Positions 16,485 through 26,492 are shown, counted from the first letter of the stretch. The stretch is 64,000 bases of DNA from Paraburkholderia polaris (GCF_012927345.1 NZ_JABBGJ010000003.1:62001-126000); one strand, 5' to 3'. Numbers and translations are program-made. The notes: generated by a model not told the origin, from the sequence alone.

Positions 16485-17129
16485 TTATTGCGCCGGTTGC
16501 GGCTTGTTCGACAGCGCCAGTCGCAGAAGATCGGCGACCGTGTTGACGTTGAGCTTTTCCATGATGTTCGCGCGGTGCGCTTCCACCGTCTTGATGCTGA
16601 TGCCGAGGTCGTCGGCGATCTGCTTGTTCAGGCGGCCGGCGATGATGCGTTCGAGCACCTGGTGCTCACGCGCGGTCAGTTTGCCCAGACGTTCGGCGGC
16701 GGCGCGCTGTTGCTGCACGCTGGTGCTTTCGCTGCGCGCCTTGTCGAGCATGCGCTCGACCAGCTTGCGCAGCTCGGCTTCGTCGAACGGCTTTTCGATG
16801 AAGTCCATGGCGCCTTTTTTCATCGTCGACACGGCCATCGGCACATCGCCGTGGCCCGTCACGAAGATGATCGGCAGCGACGCGTTGTCGGCGATCAGGC
16901 GTTCCTGCAACTCGAGCCCGCTCATGCCGGACATCCGCACATCGAGAATCAGACAAGCGATCTGGCCCGGATGCGTATGCGGCTGCCATGCGTCGATGAA
17001 CTGCTCGGCGCTGGAGAAGCATTGCACGCGGTAGCCGTTCGCCTCCAGCAGCCAGCGCAGCGAATCTCGCACGGCCTCGTCGTCGTCGACGACAAAGACA
17101 GTTTCCTGTGTGGTGACTGGGCTGTTCAT
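16485..17129 (-). CDS. FixJ/NarL-type response regulator
   Basis: A 214-residue two-component regulator. The receiver domain (about 10-125) has the acidic pocket DDD (15-17), phospho-acceptor Asp63 (LILDVRMSG), Thr91 and Lys113 (EKPFDE). A Q-rich linker leads to a LuxR-type helix-turn-helix (LTAREHQVLERIIAGRLNKQIADDLGISIKTVEAHRANIM, about 151-190). Its ATG overlaps the kinase stop by four bases, so it is the cognate partner of the PAS kinase. Targets are unknown; FixJ relatives control respiration or C4 metabolism genes. Confidence 0.92.
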   Translation of the reverse strand: MNSPVTTQETVFVVDDDEAVRDSLRWLLEANGYRVQCFSSAEQFIDAWQPHTHPGQIACLILDVRMSGMSGLELQERLIADNASLPIIFVTGHGDVPMAVSTMKKGAMDFIEKPFDEAELRKLVERMLDKARSESTSVQQQRAAAERLGKLTAREHQVLERIIAGRLNKQIADDLGISIKTVEAHRANIMEKLNVNTVADLLRLALSNKPQPAQ

Positions 17130-19684
17130 AGCTCTCCCGTAACGGTTTGTGGTGTCGGCGCCTCTGACCCGCCGTTGCTCGGGCCGTCAGGCTCTCCAAT
17201 AGGCAGACTGCAATGGAACGTGGCGCCTGTGATGTGGCCGTCAGATTCGACGTTGTTGACCACCCACAGACGGCCGCGGTGCGATTCGATAATCGAACGG
17301 CAAATGTTCAGCCCCATGCCCATACCATCGGACTTGGTGCTGTAAAACGGTTCAAAGAGACGCTCGGCGGTCGCTTCGTCGACGCCCGGTCCCTGGTCGA
17401 CGACGCTGATGCAGACAAACCCGCCTTCCAGCCGTACGACCACGCGAATCACGGGGTCGACCGCATTCGGGCGCGCATCGTGCATGGCTTCGACGCCGTT
17501 CTTCAGCAGGTTCACCAGCACCTGCTCGATCAGAACCGGGTCGACGTAGATCACCGGCAGGCGCGAGCGCAGATCGGTGACGATGCGAATCTTGCGCTTG
17601 CGCGCTTCGAGTTCGGCGAGACCCACGGCGTCGGCGACGATATCGGCCACGCGCGAGGCCTGACGTTTCGGCTCGCTGCGTTTCACGAACTCGCGAATGC
17701 GCTTGATGATCATGCCGGCCCGCACCGCCTGTTGGGCGGTTTTCTCGAGCACGGGCAAGAGATTGTCAGGCGTCGTCCGACCGGATTTAACCAGCGCCAC
17801 GGTTCCTGAGCAATAGTTATTGATCGCGGCGAGCGGCTGGTTCAGTTCGTGCGCGAGCGACGAGGCCATTTCGCCCATCGTCATCAGGCGGCTGGTGAAC
17901 TGCAGCTTCTCGTCCTGCTGACGTGAGAGTTCCTGAGCCTGCTTGCGGGTGGTGATATCGGTCGCGATCTGCATCTGCGCGAGGTGGCCGTCCACCCATT
18001 GGATGTACTGGCGGCGCACTTCGAACCATTTCTGGATGCTTTGCACGTAGATTTCCTGCGCATCGGCAGTGCTTTCGGTCAACGCGGCGGCGGGCAGGCC
18101 CGCGTAGGTATCCACCATATCGATCGAATCGGACGACGCCTGTGCGCTATCGAACCCGCCGCCCGCCAATTCCAGATGGCCGTCCGGGCGAATGCCGAAC
18201 AGGTGACGGTAGTAGCGGTTGGCGAACAGCAGTTCGGCCTCGTCGGCGGCCAGCACGGAGACGGCGGCGTCGAGACTTTCGAGCACGGTCGTGAAGCGTT
18301 CGTGCGCGGCGGCGAGCTCTTCGCGCGCGCGTTTCGGCTCGGTGATGTCGGTCATCGACGACATCCAGCCGGTCTGGCGGCCCGAGCTGTCGATCAGCGG
18401 CGACACATAGAGCCGCGCATGGAACAGCGAACCGTCCTTGCGGCGTACCCGCAATTCGAAGCCCGACGAGGGCGCCTTGCCGCGCAGCGTCATGTCGAGC
18501 TGGCGTTGCATCTCAGGGTAGGCGTCGCGCGGCCAGTAAGCGAACGGCGCGTTCTTGCCGACCAGGTCGCTTTCGTCCCAACCGGTCATGCGGCAAAAGG
18601 CCGGATTGACGTGGGTGATGCGGCCGTGCATGTCGAGCACGCGCATACCGATCAACACCGAGTTTTCCATCGCGCGGCGGAAGAAGGCTTCGGCGTACAA
18701 CGCCTGCTGCGCTTCGAAGCGTTGCCGCGTGTGTTTCCACAAGCTCCACAGACTCCACAGCACGAAGCACGACAGGCCGGCCACCAGCCAGACCAGCGTG
18801 TTGTTGGTGAAGTTGGTCATCTGCGGGAACGCGTAGACGCGTACCGAGACACCCTGGCCCGGTGGGTCGAGCGGCAGATCGTAGAACATGTCGCGCGGCA
18901 GGCGCGGGCGAGTCGACGTGGTGGTCAACTCGCGGTTGTTCACGTCGATGATTGAGATTTTGTATTTCGCCGACAACTCAGGCGGAATGTCGTGCTTCAG
19001 GATCCCTTCTACCGAGAACACGGCAGCAATCGTGCCGAGGAAGTCGCGGTCGCGATAGACCGGCGTCTGCAGCGTGATGTAGCCGTTGCCGAGGTCGTCG
19101 TAGATCAGCGGTGAGTACACCTGGCGGCGCGTATTGCGCGCCTCGTTGAAGGCGGCTTTGACGGCTTCGTCCATCTGCGCATCGTTCGGCTTGGCAAGGC
19201 GCTGGCCAAACACGGGGAGTGCGGTATTGGGCCAGCGCGGCTGCTGCTGGCTCGTGTACCAGTTCATGTAGAGGATCTCGGGATGCCCCTGCATGATGTC
19301 CGTGGTGGACACCTGGAATGAATGCGGATCGGCGTGGCCGGCGACGAGATCGCGGGCGAGCGCCTGAATCTGTTCCTGCGCGCCGGTCATGGACAGGCGG
19401 ATCTGCTGCTGCGCCCACGCGACATTGCGGTAGAGCGTGTCTTCCTGCTGCTGCTGTTCGCGCCGGTTCAGGCTCCACAGAATCAGGCTCATGACGACCA
19501 GGAAAACCAGGATCGACAGCAGCGGCGTGAGCAAATAGGAGTTCGACCACCACGGTCCGTGGTGCCAGCGGGAGGACGGCGTCGAATCCGCCGGCGAACC
19601 AGCGGTGCGCGCCGATCGAGCGAAAAGCCGTTCGGTCAACATGCGTGGCATTGTAGCGCAGCGAGTCGCTAGCAAATGGCGCAA
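17126..19684 (-). CDS. PAS-domain sensor histidine kinase
   Basis: An inner-membrane kinase of up to 852 residues. TM1 is at about 50-72 and a periplasmic sensor region follows (CHASE/Cache-like, HPEILYMNWYTS... YITLQTPVYRDRDFLGTIAAVFSVEGIL). TM2 is at about 300-321, then two PAS domains (first at MENSVLIGMRVLDMHGRITHVNPAFCRMTGW). The kinase core has His612 in SSLAHELNQPLAAINNY, the N box NLLKNGVEAM, and the G boxes DQGPGVDE and GMGMGLNICRSIIESH. This resembles FixL/DctB-type kinases. The start could also be the ATG 11 codons in (MPRMLTERLF). It is translationally coupled to the response regulator. Confidence 0.9.
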   Translation of the reverse strand: MRHLLATRCATMPRMLTERLFARSARTAGSPADSTPSSRWHHGPWWSNSYLLTPLLSILVFLVVMSLILWSLNRREQQQQEDTLYRNVAWAQQQIRLSMTGAQEQIQALARDLVAGHADPHSFQVSTTDIMQGHPEILYMNWYTSQQQPRWPNTALPVFGQRLAKPNDAQMDEAVKAAFNEARNTRRQVYSPLIYDDLGNGYITLQTPVYRDRDFLGTIAAVFSVEGILKHDIPPELSAKYKISIIDVNNRELTTTSTRPRLPRDMFYDLPLDPPGQGVSVRVYAFPQMTNFTNNTLVWLVAGLSCFVLWSLWSLWKHTRQRFEAQQALYAEAFFRRAMENSVLIGMRVLDMHGRITHVNPAFCRMTGWDESDLVGKNAPFAYWPRDAYPEMQRQLDMTLRGKAPSSGFELRVRRKDGSLFHARLYVSPLIDSSGRQTGWMSSMTDITEPKRAREELAAAHERFTTVLESLDAAVSVLAADEAELLFANRYYRHLFGIRPDGHLELAGGGFDSAQASSDSIDMVDTYAGLPAAALTESTADAQEIYVQSIQKWFEVRRQYIQWVDGHLAQMQIATDITTRKQAQELSRQQDEKLQFTSRLMTMGEMASSLAHELNQPLAAINNYCSGTVALVKSGRTTPDNLLPVLEKTAQQAVRAGMIIKRIREFVKRSEPKRQASRVADIVADAVGLAELEARKRKIRIVTDLRSRLPVIYVDPVLIEQVLVNLLKNGVEAMHDARPNAVDPVIRVVVRLEGGFVCISVVDQGPGVDEATAERLFEPFYSTKSDGMGMGLNICRSIIESHRGRLWVVNNVESDGHITGATFHCSLPIGEPDGPSNGGSEAPTPQTVTGEL

Positions 19685-19754
19685 AAAAGCGCTGAAAGTA
19701 TCGTTAATCGGCGCAAACTAGCCGACGTATCCGTCGATCGGCAGTCAAATCAGG

Positions 19755-19816
19755 TTGCGCCGCAACAATTTTCCGCATTATGAGAATCGATCTCGTAATT
19801 TGAAAATTTTGTTGCG
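19755..19816. promoter_or_regulatory. inverted repeats upstream of aceE
   Basis: TTGCGCCGCAA (19755-19765) is an 11-bp palindrome. CGCAACAATTTTC (19761-19773) and GAAAATTTTGTTGCG (19802-19816) form a larger imperfect inverted repeat ending in the aceE promoter. They are candidate operators for a pyruvate-responsive regulator such as PdhR; no binding evidence. Confidence 0.4.
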
Positions 19817-19841
19817 CAGACGTCGGGACCCCTTTTACAAT
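19812..19841 (+). promoter_or_regulatory. probable aceE promoter
   Basis: TTGCGC (19812-19817) and TACAAT (19836-19841) are spaced by 18 bases, 76 bases before the aceE ATG. Confidence 0.55.
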
Positions 19842-19917
19842 CGGCCGAAGCTGCCGCGGTCGTGCTTCGTCCGCGTCGTCTGTTCAAAGAGCGTTCCTCT
19901 ATATCCAGGAGACGAGC

Positions 19918-22614
19918 ATGTCCGCTGTACCCGACGAAGTCATGAAATATGTCGCCGCTGAAAAAGACGACGATCCCCAGGAAACCGGCGAATGGCTGGA
20001 AGCGCTGGATGGCGTGATTTCTGCTGTGGGCCCCGATCGCGCTCACTACCTCATCGAGAAACAGATCGAATTCGCCCGTGTACACGGCGAACATCTGCCG
20101 TTCTCTGCAAACACCCCCTACATCAATACGATTCCTGTGTCGCGTCAGGCGCCGATTCCCGGCGACCAGGACCTCGAACACCGGATCCGCTCGTACACGC
20201 GCTGGAACGCCATCGCCATGGTGCTGCGCGCGGGCAAGGACACGAACGTCGGCGGCCATATCGCTTCGTTCGCGTCGGCCGCCACGCTGTACGACGTTGG
20301 CTATAACCATTTCTGGCACGCACCATCGGCCGAACATGGCGGTGACCTCGTGTTCGTGCAGGGCCATTCGTCGCCGGGTGTTTACTCGCGCGCGTTCCTG
20401 CTCGGCCGTCTGACCGAAAACCAGCTCGACAACTTCCGTCAGGAAGTGGGCGGCGAGGGCATCTCGTCGTACCCGCACCCGTGGCTGATGCCGGACTTCT
20501 GGCAATTCCCGACCGTCTCGATGGGCCTCGGCCCGATCATGGCGATCTATCAGGCGCGCTTCATGAAGTACCTGCAGGCGCGCGGCATTGCGAAGACCGA
20601 AGGCCGCAAGGTGTGGGCTTTCCTCGGCGACGGCGAAACGGACGAACCGGAATCGCTCGGCGCAATCGGCATGGCCGGTCGCGAACGCCTCGACAATCTC
20701 GTGTTCGTGATCAACTGTAACCTGCAGCGCCTCGACGGTCCGGTGCGCGGTAACGGCAAGATCATCCAGGAACTCGAAAGCGAATTCCGCGGCGCCGGCT
20801 GGAATGTCATCAAGGTCGTCTGGGGCAGCCGCTGGGATGCGCTGTTCCAACGCGACAAGTCGGGCGCGCTGATGCGCCGGATGATGGAAGTCGTCGACGG
20901 TGAATATCAGACGTACAAGTCGGAGTCGGGCGCGTATGTGCGCGAGCACTTCTTCAACACGCCGGAACTGAAGGCGCTGGTCGCCGAATGGTCCGACGAG
21001 GAAATCTGGAATCTGAATCGCGGCGGCCACGATCCGCACAAGATCTACGCAGCGTTCACGGAAGCATCGAACTCGCAGGGCCAGCCGACCGTCATCCTCG
21101 CGAAGACGATCAAGGGCTACGGCATGGGCGAAGCCGGCCAGGCGATGAACATCACCCACCAGCAGAAGAAGCTGCACGTCGATCAGCTGAAGAAATTCCG
21201 CGACCAGTTCCGTCTGCCGATCCCCGACGAAGACCTCGTCAACGTGCCGTACCTCAAGTTCGAAGAAGGTTCGAAGGAACTCGAGTACATGCGCGCTCGC
21301 CGTCAGGACCTCGGCGGCTATCTGCCGGCGCGTCGCCAGAAGGCGGAGTCGCTGCCGGTGCCGGCGCTCGACGTATTCGAGCCGCTGCTCAAGGGCACGG
21401 GCGAAGGCCGCGAGATCTCCACGACGATGGCGTTCGTGCGGATCCTGAACATCCTGCTGAAGGACAAGGCGCTCGGCAAGCGCATCGTGCCGATCGTCCC
21501 GGACGAGTCGCGTACCTTCGGTATGGAAGGCCTGTTCCGCCAGATCGGTATCTGGAATCAGGAAGGCCAGAAGTACGTGCCGGAAGATTCCGACCAACTG
21601 ATGTTCTACCGCGAATCGGAATCCGGCCAGATCCTGCAGGAAGGGATCAACGAAGCCGGCGGTATGTGTGACTGGATCGCAGCCGCGACGTCGTACTCGA
21701 CGCACGGCGAGATCATGATCCCGTTCTACATCTTCTACTCGATGTTCGGCTTCCAGCGTATCGGCGATCTGGCATGGGCGGCGGGCGACATGCGTTCGCG
21801 CGGCTTCCTGCTGGGCGGCACCGCTGGCCGCACCACGCTGAACGGCGAAGGTCTGCAACACGAAGACGGTCACTCGCTTTTGTGGGCGGCGTCGGTGCCG
21901 AACTGCATCAGCTACGACCCGACGTTCGGCTATGAACTCGCGGTCATCATGCAGGACGGTCTGCGCCGCATGGTCGCCGATCAGGAAGACGTGTACTACT
22001 ACATCACGGTGATGAACGAGAACTACGAGCACCCGGCGATTCCGCAGAGCGATGCTGTAGCGGCAGACATCATCAAGGGTATGTACTCGTTCAAGAAGGC
22101 CGACGCCGACAAGAAGGCGCCGCGCGTTCAGCTGATGGGCGCGGGCACGATCTTCAACGAAGTGATCGCCGCTGCTGATCTTCTGAAGAACGACTGGGGC
22201 GTCGCTGCCGACCTCTGGAGCGTGCCGAGCTTCACCGAACTGGCTCGCGAAGGTCACGAAGTGCAGCGCTGGAACCTGCTGCACCCGACCGAAGAGAAGA
22301 AGCTCTCGCACGTCGAGAAGCTGTTGAAGGACGCACAAGGTCCGGTCATCGCATCGACCGACTACGTGCGCGCGCTGACCGAGCAGATCCGCGCGTTCGT
22401 GCCGCAGAAGTTCGTTGTGCTGGGTACGGATGGCTATGGCCGTTCGGACACGCGTGAAAAGCTGCGTCACTTCTTCGAAGTCGATCGTTACTGGGTCACG
22501 GTTGCCGCGCTGAACGCGCTGGCCGACGAAGGCACGATCGAACGCAAGGTCGTCGCCGAGGCGCTCAAGAAGTACAACCTTGATCCCGCCAAACCCAACC
22601 CGATGACCGTCTAA
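19918..22614 (+). CDS. aceE: pyruvate dehydrogenase E1 component (homodimeric type)
   Basis: An 898-residue thiamine-diphosphate enzyme that decarboxylates pyruvate and transfers the acetyl group to the lipoyl arms of E2. The TPP motif GDGETDEPESLG...NLVFVINCN lies at about 237-270. The active-site HSSPG loop (FVQGHSSPGVYSRAF) and the C-terminal KFVVLGTDGYGRSDTREKLRHFFEVD are intact. The ribosome site CCAGGAGACGAGC precedes ATG 19918. It is the first gene of aceE-aceF-lpdA. A long antisense open frame over it is only a GC shadow. Confidence 0.97.
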   Translation: MSAVPDEVMKYVAAEKDDDPQETGEWLEALDGVISAVGPDRAHYLIEKQIEFARVHGEHLPFSANTPYINTIPVSRQAPIPGDQDLEHRIRSYTRWNAIAMVLRAGKDTNVGGHIASFASAATLYDVGYNHFWHAPSAEHGGDLVFVQGHSSPGVYSRAFLLGRLTENQLDNFRQEVGGEGISSYPHPWLMPDFWQFPTVSMGLGPIMAIYQARFMKYLQARGIAKTEGRKVWAFLGDGETDEPESLGAIGMAGRERLDNLVFVINCNLQRLDGPVRGNGKIIQELESEFRGAGWNVIKVVWGSRWDALFQRDKSGALMRRMMEVVDGEYQTYKSESGAYVREHFFNTPELKALVAEWSDEEIWNLNRGGHDPHKIYAAFTEASNSQGQPTVILAKTIKGYGMGEAGQAMNITHQQKKLHVDQLKKFRDQFRLPIPDEDLVNVPYLKFEEGSKELEYMRARRQDLGGYLPARRQKAESLPVPALDVFEPLLKGTGEGREISTTMAFVRILNILLKDKALGKRIVPIVPDESRTFGMEGLFRQIGIWNQEGQKYVPEDSDQLMFYRESESGQILQEGINEAGGMCDWIAAATSYSTHGEIMIPFYIFYSMFGFQRIGDLAWAAGDMRSRGFLLGGTAGRTTLNGEGLQHEDGHSLLWAASVPNCISYDPTFGYELAVIMQDGLRRMVADQEDVYYYITVMNENYEHPAIPQSDAVAADIIKGMYSFKKADADKKAPRVQLMGAGTIFNEVIAAADLLKNDWGVAADLWSVPSFTELAREGHEVQRWNLLHPTEEKKLSHVEKLLKDAQGPVIASTDYVRALTEQIRAFVPQKFVVLGTDGYGRSDTREKLRHFFEVDRYWVTVAALNALADEGTIERKVVAEALKKYNLDPAKPNPMTV

Positions 22615-22700
22615 GGCATCATTCCCCGTGTGCCACGGCGTGCGCGCCCGTTCCTGATCGACAGGAGCGGGTGGCGTGCGCGGCCCAGGAGACACTAACA

Positions 22701-24353
22701 ATGAGTCAAGCGATCGAAGTCAAAGTGCCGGACATCGGCGATTACAAGGACATTCCTGTGATCGAGGTGCTGGTGAAGGCGGGTGATACCGTCGAGAAAG
22801 AGCAATCGCTCGTTACGCTGGAATCCGACAAGGCGACGATGGACGTGCCGAGCTCGGCTGCCGGCGTCGTCAAGGAAGTGAAGGTCAAGGTTGGCGACAA
22901 CGTGTCGGAAGGCTCGCTGATCGTCGTGCTGGAAGGCGCGGGCGCTGCTGCTGCCGCGCCGGCTCCGGCGCCTGCTGCTGCACCGGCCCCCGCGCCGTCG
23001 CCTGCGCCCGCTGCTGCGCCGGCGCCTGCTGCCGCCGGTGGTGGTCTGCAAGAAGTCAAAGTGCCGGATATCGGCGACTACAAAGACATTCCCGTGATCG
23101 AAGTCGCGGTGAAGGTCGGCGATCGCGTCGAGAAAGAGCAGTCGCTGGTCACGCTCGAATCCGACAAGGCGACGATGGACGTGCCGAGCTCGGCCGCCGG
23201 CGTCGTCAAGGAAGTGAAGGTCAAGGTCGGCGATAACGTGTCGGAAGGCTCGGTCATCGTCGTGCTGGAAGCGGATGGCGCTGCTGCACCGGCTGCCGCA
23301 CCGGCACCGAAGCAGGCTGCGCTCGAGAAGCCGTCGGATGCGCCGGCTGCACCGTCGCCCGCTCCGGCCTCGCCGTCAGCGCTCGCGCAGGCGCCGGTGA
23401 TTCCGGCCGGCGAGGGTGGTGCGCGGCAGGCGAGCCATGCGTCGCCGTCGGTGCGCAAGTTCGCTCGCGAACTCGGCGTCGATGTGGCGCAAGTGCAGGG
23501 CACGGGTCCGAAGGGCCGTATTACGCAAGCGGATGTGACCGGCTTCATCAAGGGCGTGATGACCGGTCAGCGTACCGCGCCGGCAGGCGCTGCCGCACCG
23601 GCTGCTGCGGGCGGCGGCGAGTTGAACCTGCTGCCGTGGCCGAAGGTCGACTTCACCAAGTTCGGTCCGGTCGATCCGAAGCCGCTGTCGCGCATCAAGA
23701 AGATCTCGGGCGCGAATCTGCATCGCAACTGGGTCATGATTCCGCACGTCACGAACAACGACGAAGCGGACATCACGGATCTCGAAGCGCTGCGCGTGCA
23801 GTTGAACAAGGAAAACGAAAAGTCCGGCGTGAAGATCACGATGCTGGCGTTCGTGATCAAGGCGGTCGTTTCCGCTTTGAAGCAGTTCCCGACGTTCAAT
23901 GCCAGCCTCGACGGCGACAACCTGGTGTTCAAGCAGTACTTCCATATCGGTTTTGCTGCCGATACGCCGAATGGTCTGGTCGTTCCGGTGATTCGCGATG
24001 CGGACAAGAAGGGTTTGATCGATATCGCGAAGGAAATGGCCGAGCTGTCGAAGGCCGCGCGTGATGGCAAGCTGAAGCCGGATCAGATGCAGGGTGGTTG
24101 CTTCTCGATTTCTTCCCTGGGTGGCATTGGTGGTACTAACTTCACGCCGATTATCAACGCGCCTGAAGTCGCCATTCTCGGGCTGTCGCGTGGCGCGACG
24201 AAGCCGGTTTGGGATGGCAAGCAGTTTGTGCCGCGTCTGATTCTGCCGCTGTCGTTGTCGTATGACCATCGGGTGATTGATGGTGCTGCGGCGGCGCGGT
24301 TCAATGCGTATCTGGGTGCGATTCTTGCCGATTTTCGGCGTGTAATTCTTTGA
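22701..24353 (+). CDS. aceF: pyruvate dehydrogenase E2, dihydrolipoamide acetyltransferase
   Basis: A 550-residue core protein of the complex. Two lipoyl domains carry the ESDKATMDVP lipoylation site at Lys44 and Lys156, each followed by an Ala/Pro-rich flexible linker. The two lipoyl domains are almost identical in DNA sequence. Next come the peripheral-subunit-binding domain (SPSVRKFARELGVDVAQVQGTGPKGRI, about 255-290) and the acetyltransferase core ending DHRVIDGAAAARF, with the catalytic His and Asp. Three-lipoyl forms occur in E. coli; two is usual in beta-proteobacteria. ATG 22701 has GGAGA upstream. Confidence 0.96.
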   Translation: MSQAIEVKVPDIGDYKDIPVIEVLVKAGDTVEKEQSLVTLESDKATMDVPSSAAGVVKEVKVKVGDNVSEGSLIVVLEGAGAAAAAPAPAPAAAPAPAPSPAPAAAPAPAAAGGGLQEVKVPDIGDYKDIPVIEVAVKVGDRVEKEQSLVTLESDKATMDVPSSAAGVVKEVKVKVGDNVSEGSVIVVLEADGAAAPAAAPAPKQAALEKPSDAPAAPSPAPASPSALAQAPVIPAGEGGARQASHASPSVRKFARELGVDVAQVQGTGPKGRITQADVTGFIKGVMTGQRTAPAGAAAPAAAGGGELNLLPWPKVDFTKFGPVDPKPLSRIKKISGANLHRNWVMIPHVTNNDEADITDLEALRVQLNKENEKSGVKITMLAFVIKAVVSALKQFPTFNASLDGDNLVFKQYFHIGFAADTPNGLVVPVIRDADKKGLIDIAKEMAELSKAARDGKLKPDQMQGGCFSISSLGGIGGTNFTPIINAPEVAILGLSRGATKPVWDGKQFVPRLILPLSLSYDHRVIDGAAAARFNAYLGAILADFRRVIL

Positions 24354-24654
24354 TCGTGGTTTGAGGTTTTGCTCGCAGCGCGGTTTTGGTGGTTATCCGC
24401 GCTTCTCGCTGAACTTGCTTTCTTATTGGTCTATTAGTGTCGCCCCTGTGCGGGGCGGCACCTACTTTTCTTTGCACCCCAAGGGTACTTCCTGCGGGGC
24501 GTCTTCCAAAGAAAAGTAGGCAAAAGAAAGGGGCGTCCTTGGGCGGACGGCAAAGGTTGTTTCTGTCCAGCACGCTGCCCGTTTTTGCGCTGTTTTTTAG
24601 GCTGCTTTGGAGCGGGTTCTTCCCTCATCACGATCAATAAGAGAAGGGGACACT
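24354..24654. repeat. intergenic palindromic element between aceF and lpdA
   Basis: A perfect 14-bp inverted repeat, CCTACTTTTCTTTG (24461-24474) and CAAAGAAAAGTAGG (24507-24520), encloses a 32-base loop. A smaller hairpin CGCCCC/GGGGCG (24441-24457) is next to it. It looks like the dispersed REP/MITE-like intergenic element I recall from Burkholderia genomes, inserted inside an operon. No gene is supported in this stretch. Confidence 0.7.
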
Positions 24655-26442
24655 ATGAGTCTCGTCGAAGTAAAAGTGCCGGATATCGGTGACTTCAAGG
24701 ACGTCGATGTCATCGAAGTCAATATCAAACCGGGCGATGTCATCGAGAACGAACAGGCGCTGATGACGCTCGAGTCCGATAAGGCCTCTATCGAAGTGCC
24801 GAGCGATACCGCCGGCACAGTCAAGGAAGTGCGTGTCAAAGCCGGCGACAAAGTCTCGCAAGGCACAGTCATCGCGCTAGTCGAGTCGTCGGCAGATGCG
24901 GCGCCCGCTAAGGATGCACCGAAGGCCCCGGCCAAAGAACCTGAGAAAGCGCCGGCTCAAGCGGCGCAAGCCGCTGCTGCACCGAAGGCAGCCGCGCCCG
25001 CACCGCAAGCCGGTAGCTTCTCCGGTAACGCGGATATCGAGTGCGACATGCTCGTGCTCGGTTCGGGCCCCGGCGGTTACTCTGCTGCGTTCCGCTCGGC
25101 CGACCTCGGCATGAAGACGGTGCTCGTCGAACGTTATTCAACGCTCGGCGGCGTCTGTCTGAATGTCGGTTGTATCCCGTCGAAGGCGTTGCTGCATACC
25201 GCGCTCGTCATCGACGAAGCCGAAGCGCTCGGCGCGCACGGCATTACGTTCGGCAAGCCGCAAATCGATCTGGACAAGCTGCGCGACTTCAAGTCGGGCG
25301 TCGTCAAGAAGCTCACGGGCGGCCTCGCCGGCATGGCCAAGATGCGCAAGGTCGAAGTCGTGACGGGCACCGGTTCGTTCGTCGATCCGCATCACATGGA
25401 AGTGCAGACCGAAGCTGGGAAGAAGGTCGTCAAGTTCAAGCAGGCAATCATTGCCGCAGGCTCGGAAGCGGTGAAGCTGCCGTTCATTCCGGAGGATCCG
25501 CGTGTGGTCGATTCGACCGGCGCGCTCGAATTGCGTCAGATTCCGCAACGTATGCTGGTGATCGGCGGCGGCATCATCGGCCTCGAAATGGCGACGGTGT
25601 ATGCGACGCTCGGTGCGCAAATCGACGTAGTCGAAATGCTCGACGGTCTGATGGCCGGCGCGGATCGCGATCTGGTCAAGGTCTGGGAGAAGTACAACAG
25701 CAAGCGTTTTGCCAACGTCATGCTGAAGACCAAAACCACCGCGGCGGAAGCGAAAGACGACGGCATCTACGTGTCGTTCGAAGGCGAAAAGGCCCCGGCC
25801 GAAGCGCAACGCTATGACCTCGTGCTGGTCGCCGTCGGCCGCACGCCGAATGGCAAGAAGATCGGCGCGGACAAGGCCGGCGTCGCGGTAACGGATCGCG
25901 GCTTCATCGACGTCGACAAGCAGATGCGCACCAACGTGCCGCATATCTTCGCGATCGGCGATATCGTCGGTCAGCCGATGCTTGCGCATAAAGCCGTGCA
26001 TGAAGCGCACGTCGCCGCCGAAGTCGCACACGGCGAAAAGGCGTACTTCGACGCGCTGCAAATTCCGTCGGTGGCCTACACCGATCCGGAGGTGGCGTGG
26101 GCCGGCAAGACGGAAGACCAGCTTAAGGCCGAGGGCATCAAGTACGGCAAAGCGGTGTTCCCGTGGGCCGCTTCGGGCCGCGCAATCGCCAACGGCCGCG
26201 ACGAAGGTTTCACCAAGTTGCTGTTCGACGAAGAAACGCATCGCGTGATCGGCGGCGGGATCGTCGGTCTGAACGCCGGCGACCTGATCAGCGAAGTCTG
26301 TCTCGCGATCGAAATGGGGGCGGATGCAACGGATATCGGTAAGACGATTCACCCGCATCCGACGCTCGGCGAATCGATCGGGATGGCCGCCGAGTTGTAC
26401 GAAGGCGTCTGCACCGACTTGCCGCCGCAGAAAAAGAAGTAA
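24655..26442 (+). CDS. lpdA: dihydrolipoamide dehydrogenase with N-terminal lipoyl domain
   Basis: A 595-residue FAD enzyme (E3) that reoxidises the lipoyl groups of the pyruvate dehydrogenase complex with NAD. An extra lipoyl domain at the N-terminus (Lys43 in ESDKASIEVPS) is joined by an Ala/Pro linker (about 82-118). It is followed by the FAD site VLGSGPGGYSAAFRSADLG, the redox disulfide GGVCLNVGCIPSK, the NAD site VIGGGIIGLEMATVYATLG and the C-terminal HPHPTLGES His-Glu pair. The lipoyl-E3 fusion is typical of Burkholderiaceae and Neisseria. It may be transcribed with aceEF or from its own promoter in the 300-bp gap. Confidence 0.96.
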   Translation: MSLVEVKVPDIGDFKDVDVIEVNIKPGDVIENEQALMTLESDKASIEVPSDTAGTVKEVRVKAGDKVSQGTVIALVESSADAAPAKDAPKAPAKEPEKAPAQAAQAAAAPKAAAPAPQAGSFSGNADIECDMLVLGSGPGGYSAAFRSADLGMKTVLVERYSTLGGVCLNVGCIPSKALLHTALVIDEAEALGAHGITFGKPQIDLDKLRDFKSGVVKKLTGGLAGMAKMRKVEVVTGTGSFVDPHHMEVQTEAGKKVVKFKQAIIAAGSEAVKLPFIPEDPRVVDSTGALELRQIPQRMLVIGGGIIGLEMATVYATLGAQIDVVEMLDGLMAGADRDLVKVWEKYNSKRFANVMLKTKTTAAEAKDDGIYVSFEGEKAPAEAQRYDLVLVAVGRTPNGKKIGADKAGVAVTDRGFIDVDKQMRTNVPHIFAIGDIVGQPMLAHKAVHEAHVAAEVAHGEKAYFDALQIPSVAYTDPEVAWAGKTEDQLKAEGIKYGKAVFPWAASGRAIANGRDEGFTKLLFDEETHRVIGGGIVGLNAGDLISEVCLAIEMGADATDIGKTIHPHPTLGESIGMAAELYEGVCTDLPPQKKK

Positions 26443-26492
26443 TGCCGCTGGGTTCGCCTGCATGCAGGTGGGCCCGAAGCAGCAGAGGCAAA

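Noticed and set aside
16242..17345. A 367-codon open frame starting in the hexamer array
   Set aside because: It encodes repeating Arg/Tyr/Cys from the array and then runs antisense to the response regulator.
19750..22701. A 983-codon open frame on the minus strand across aceE
   Set aside because: It lies exactly antisense to aceE, has biased Arg/His/Asp-rich composition and no recognisable domain. It is a by-product of GC-rich codon use.
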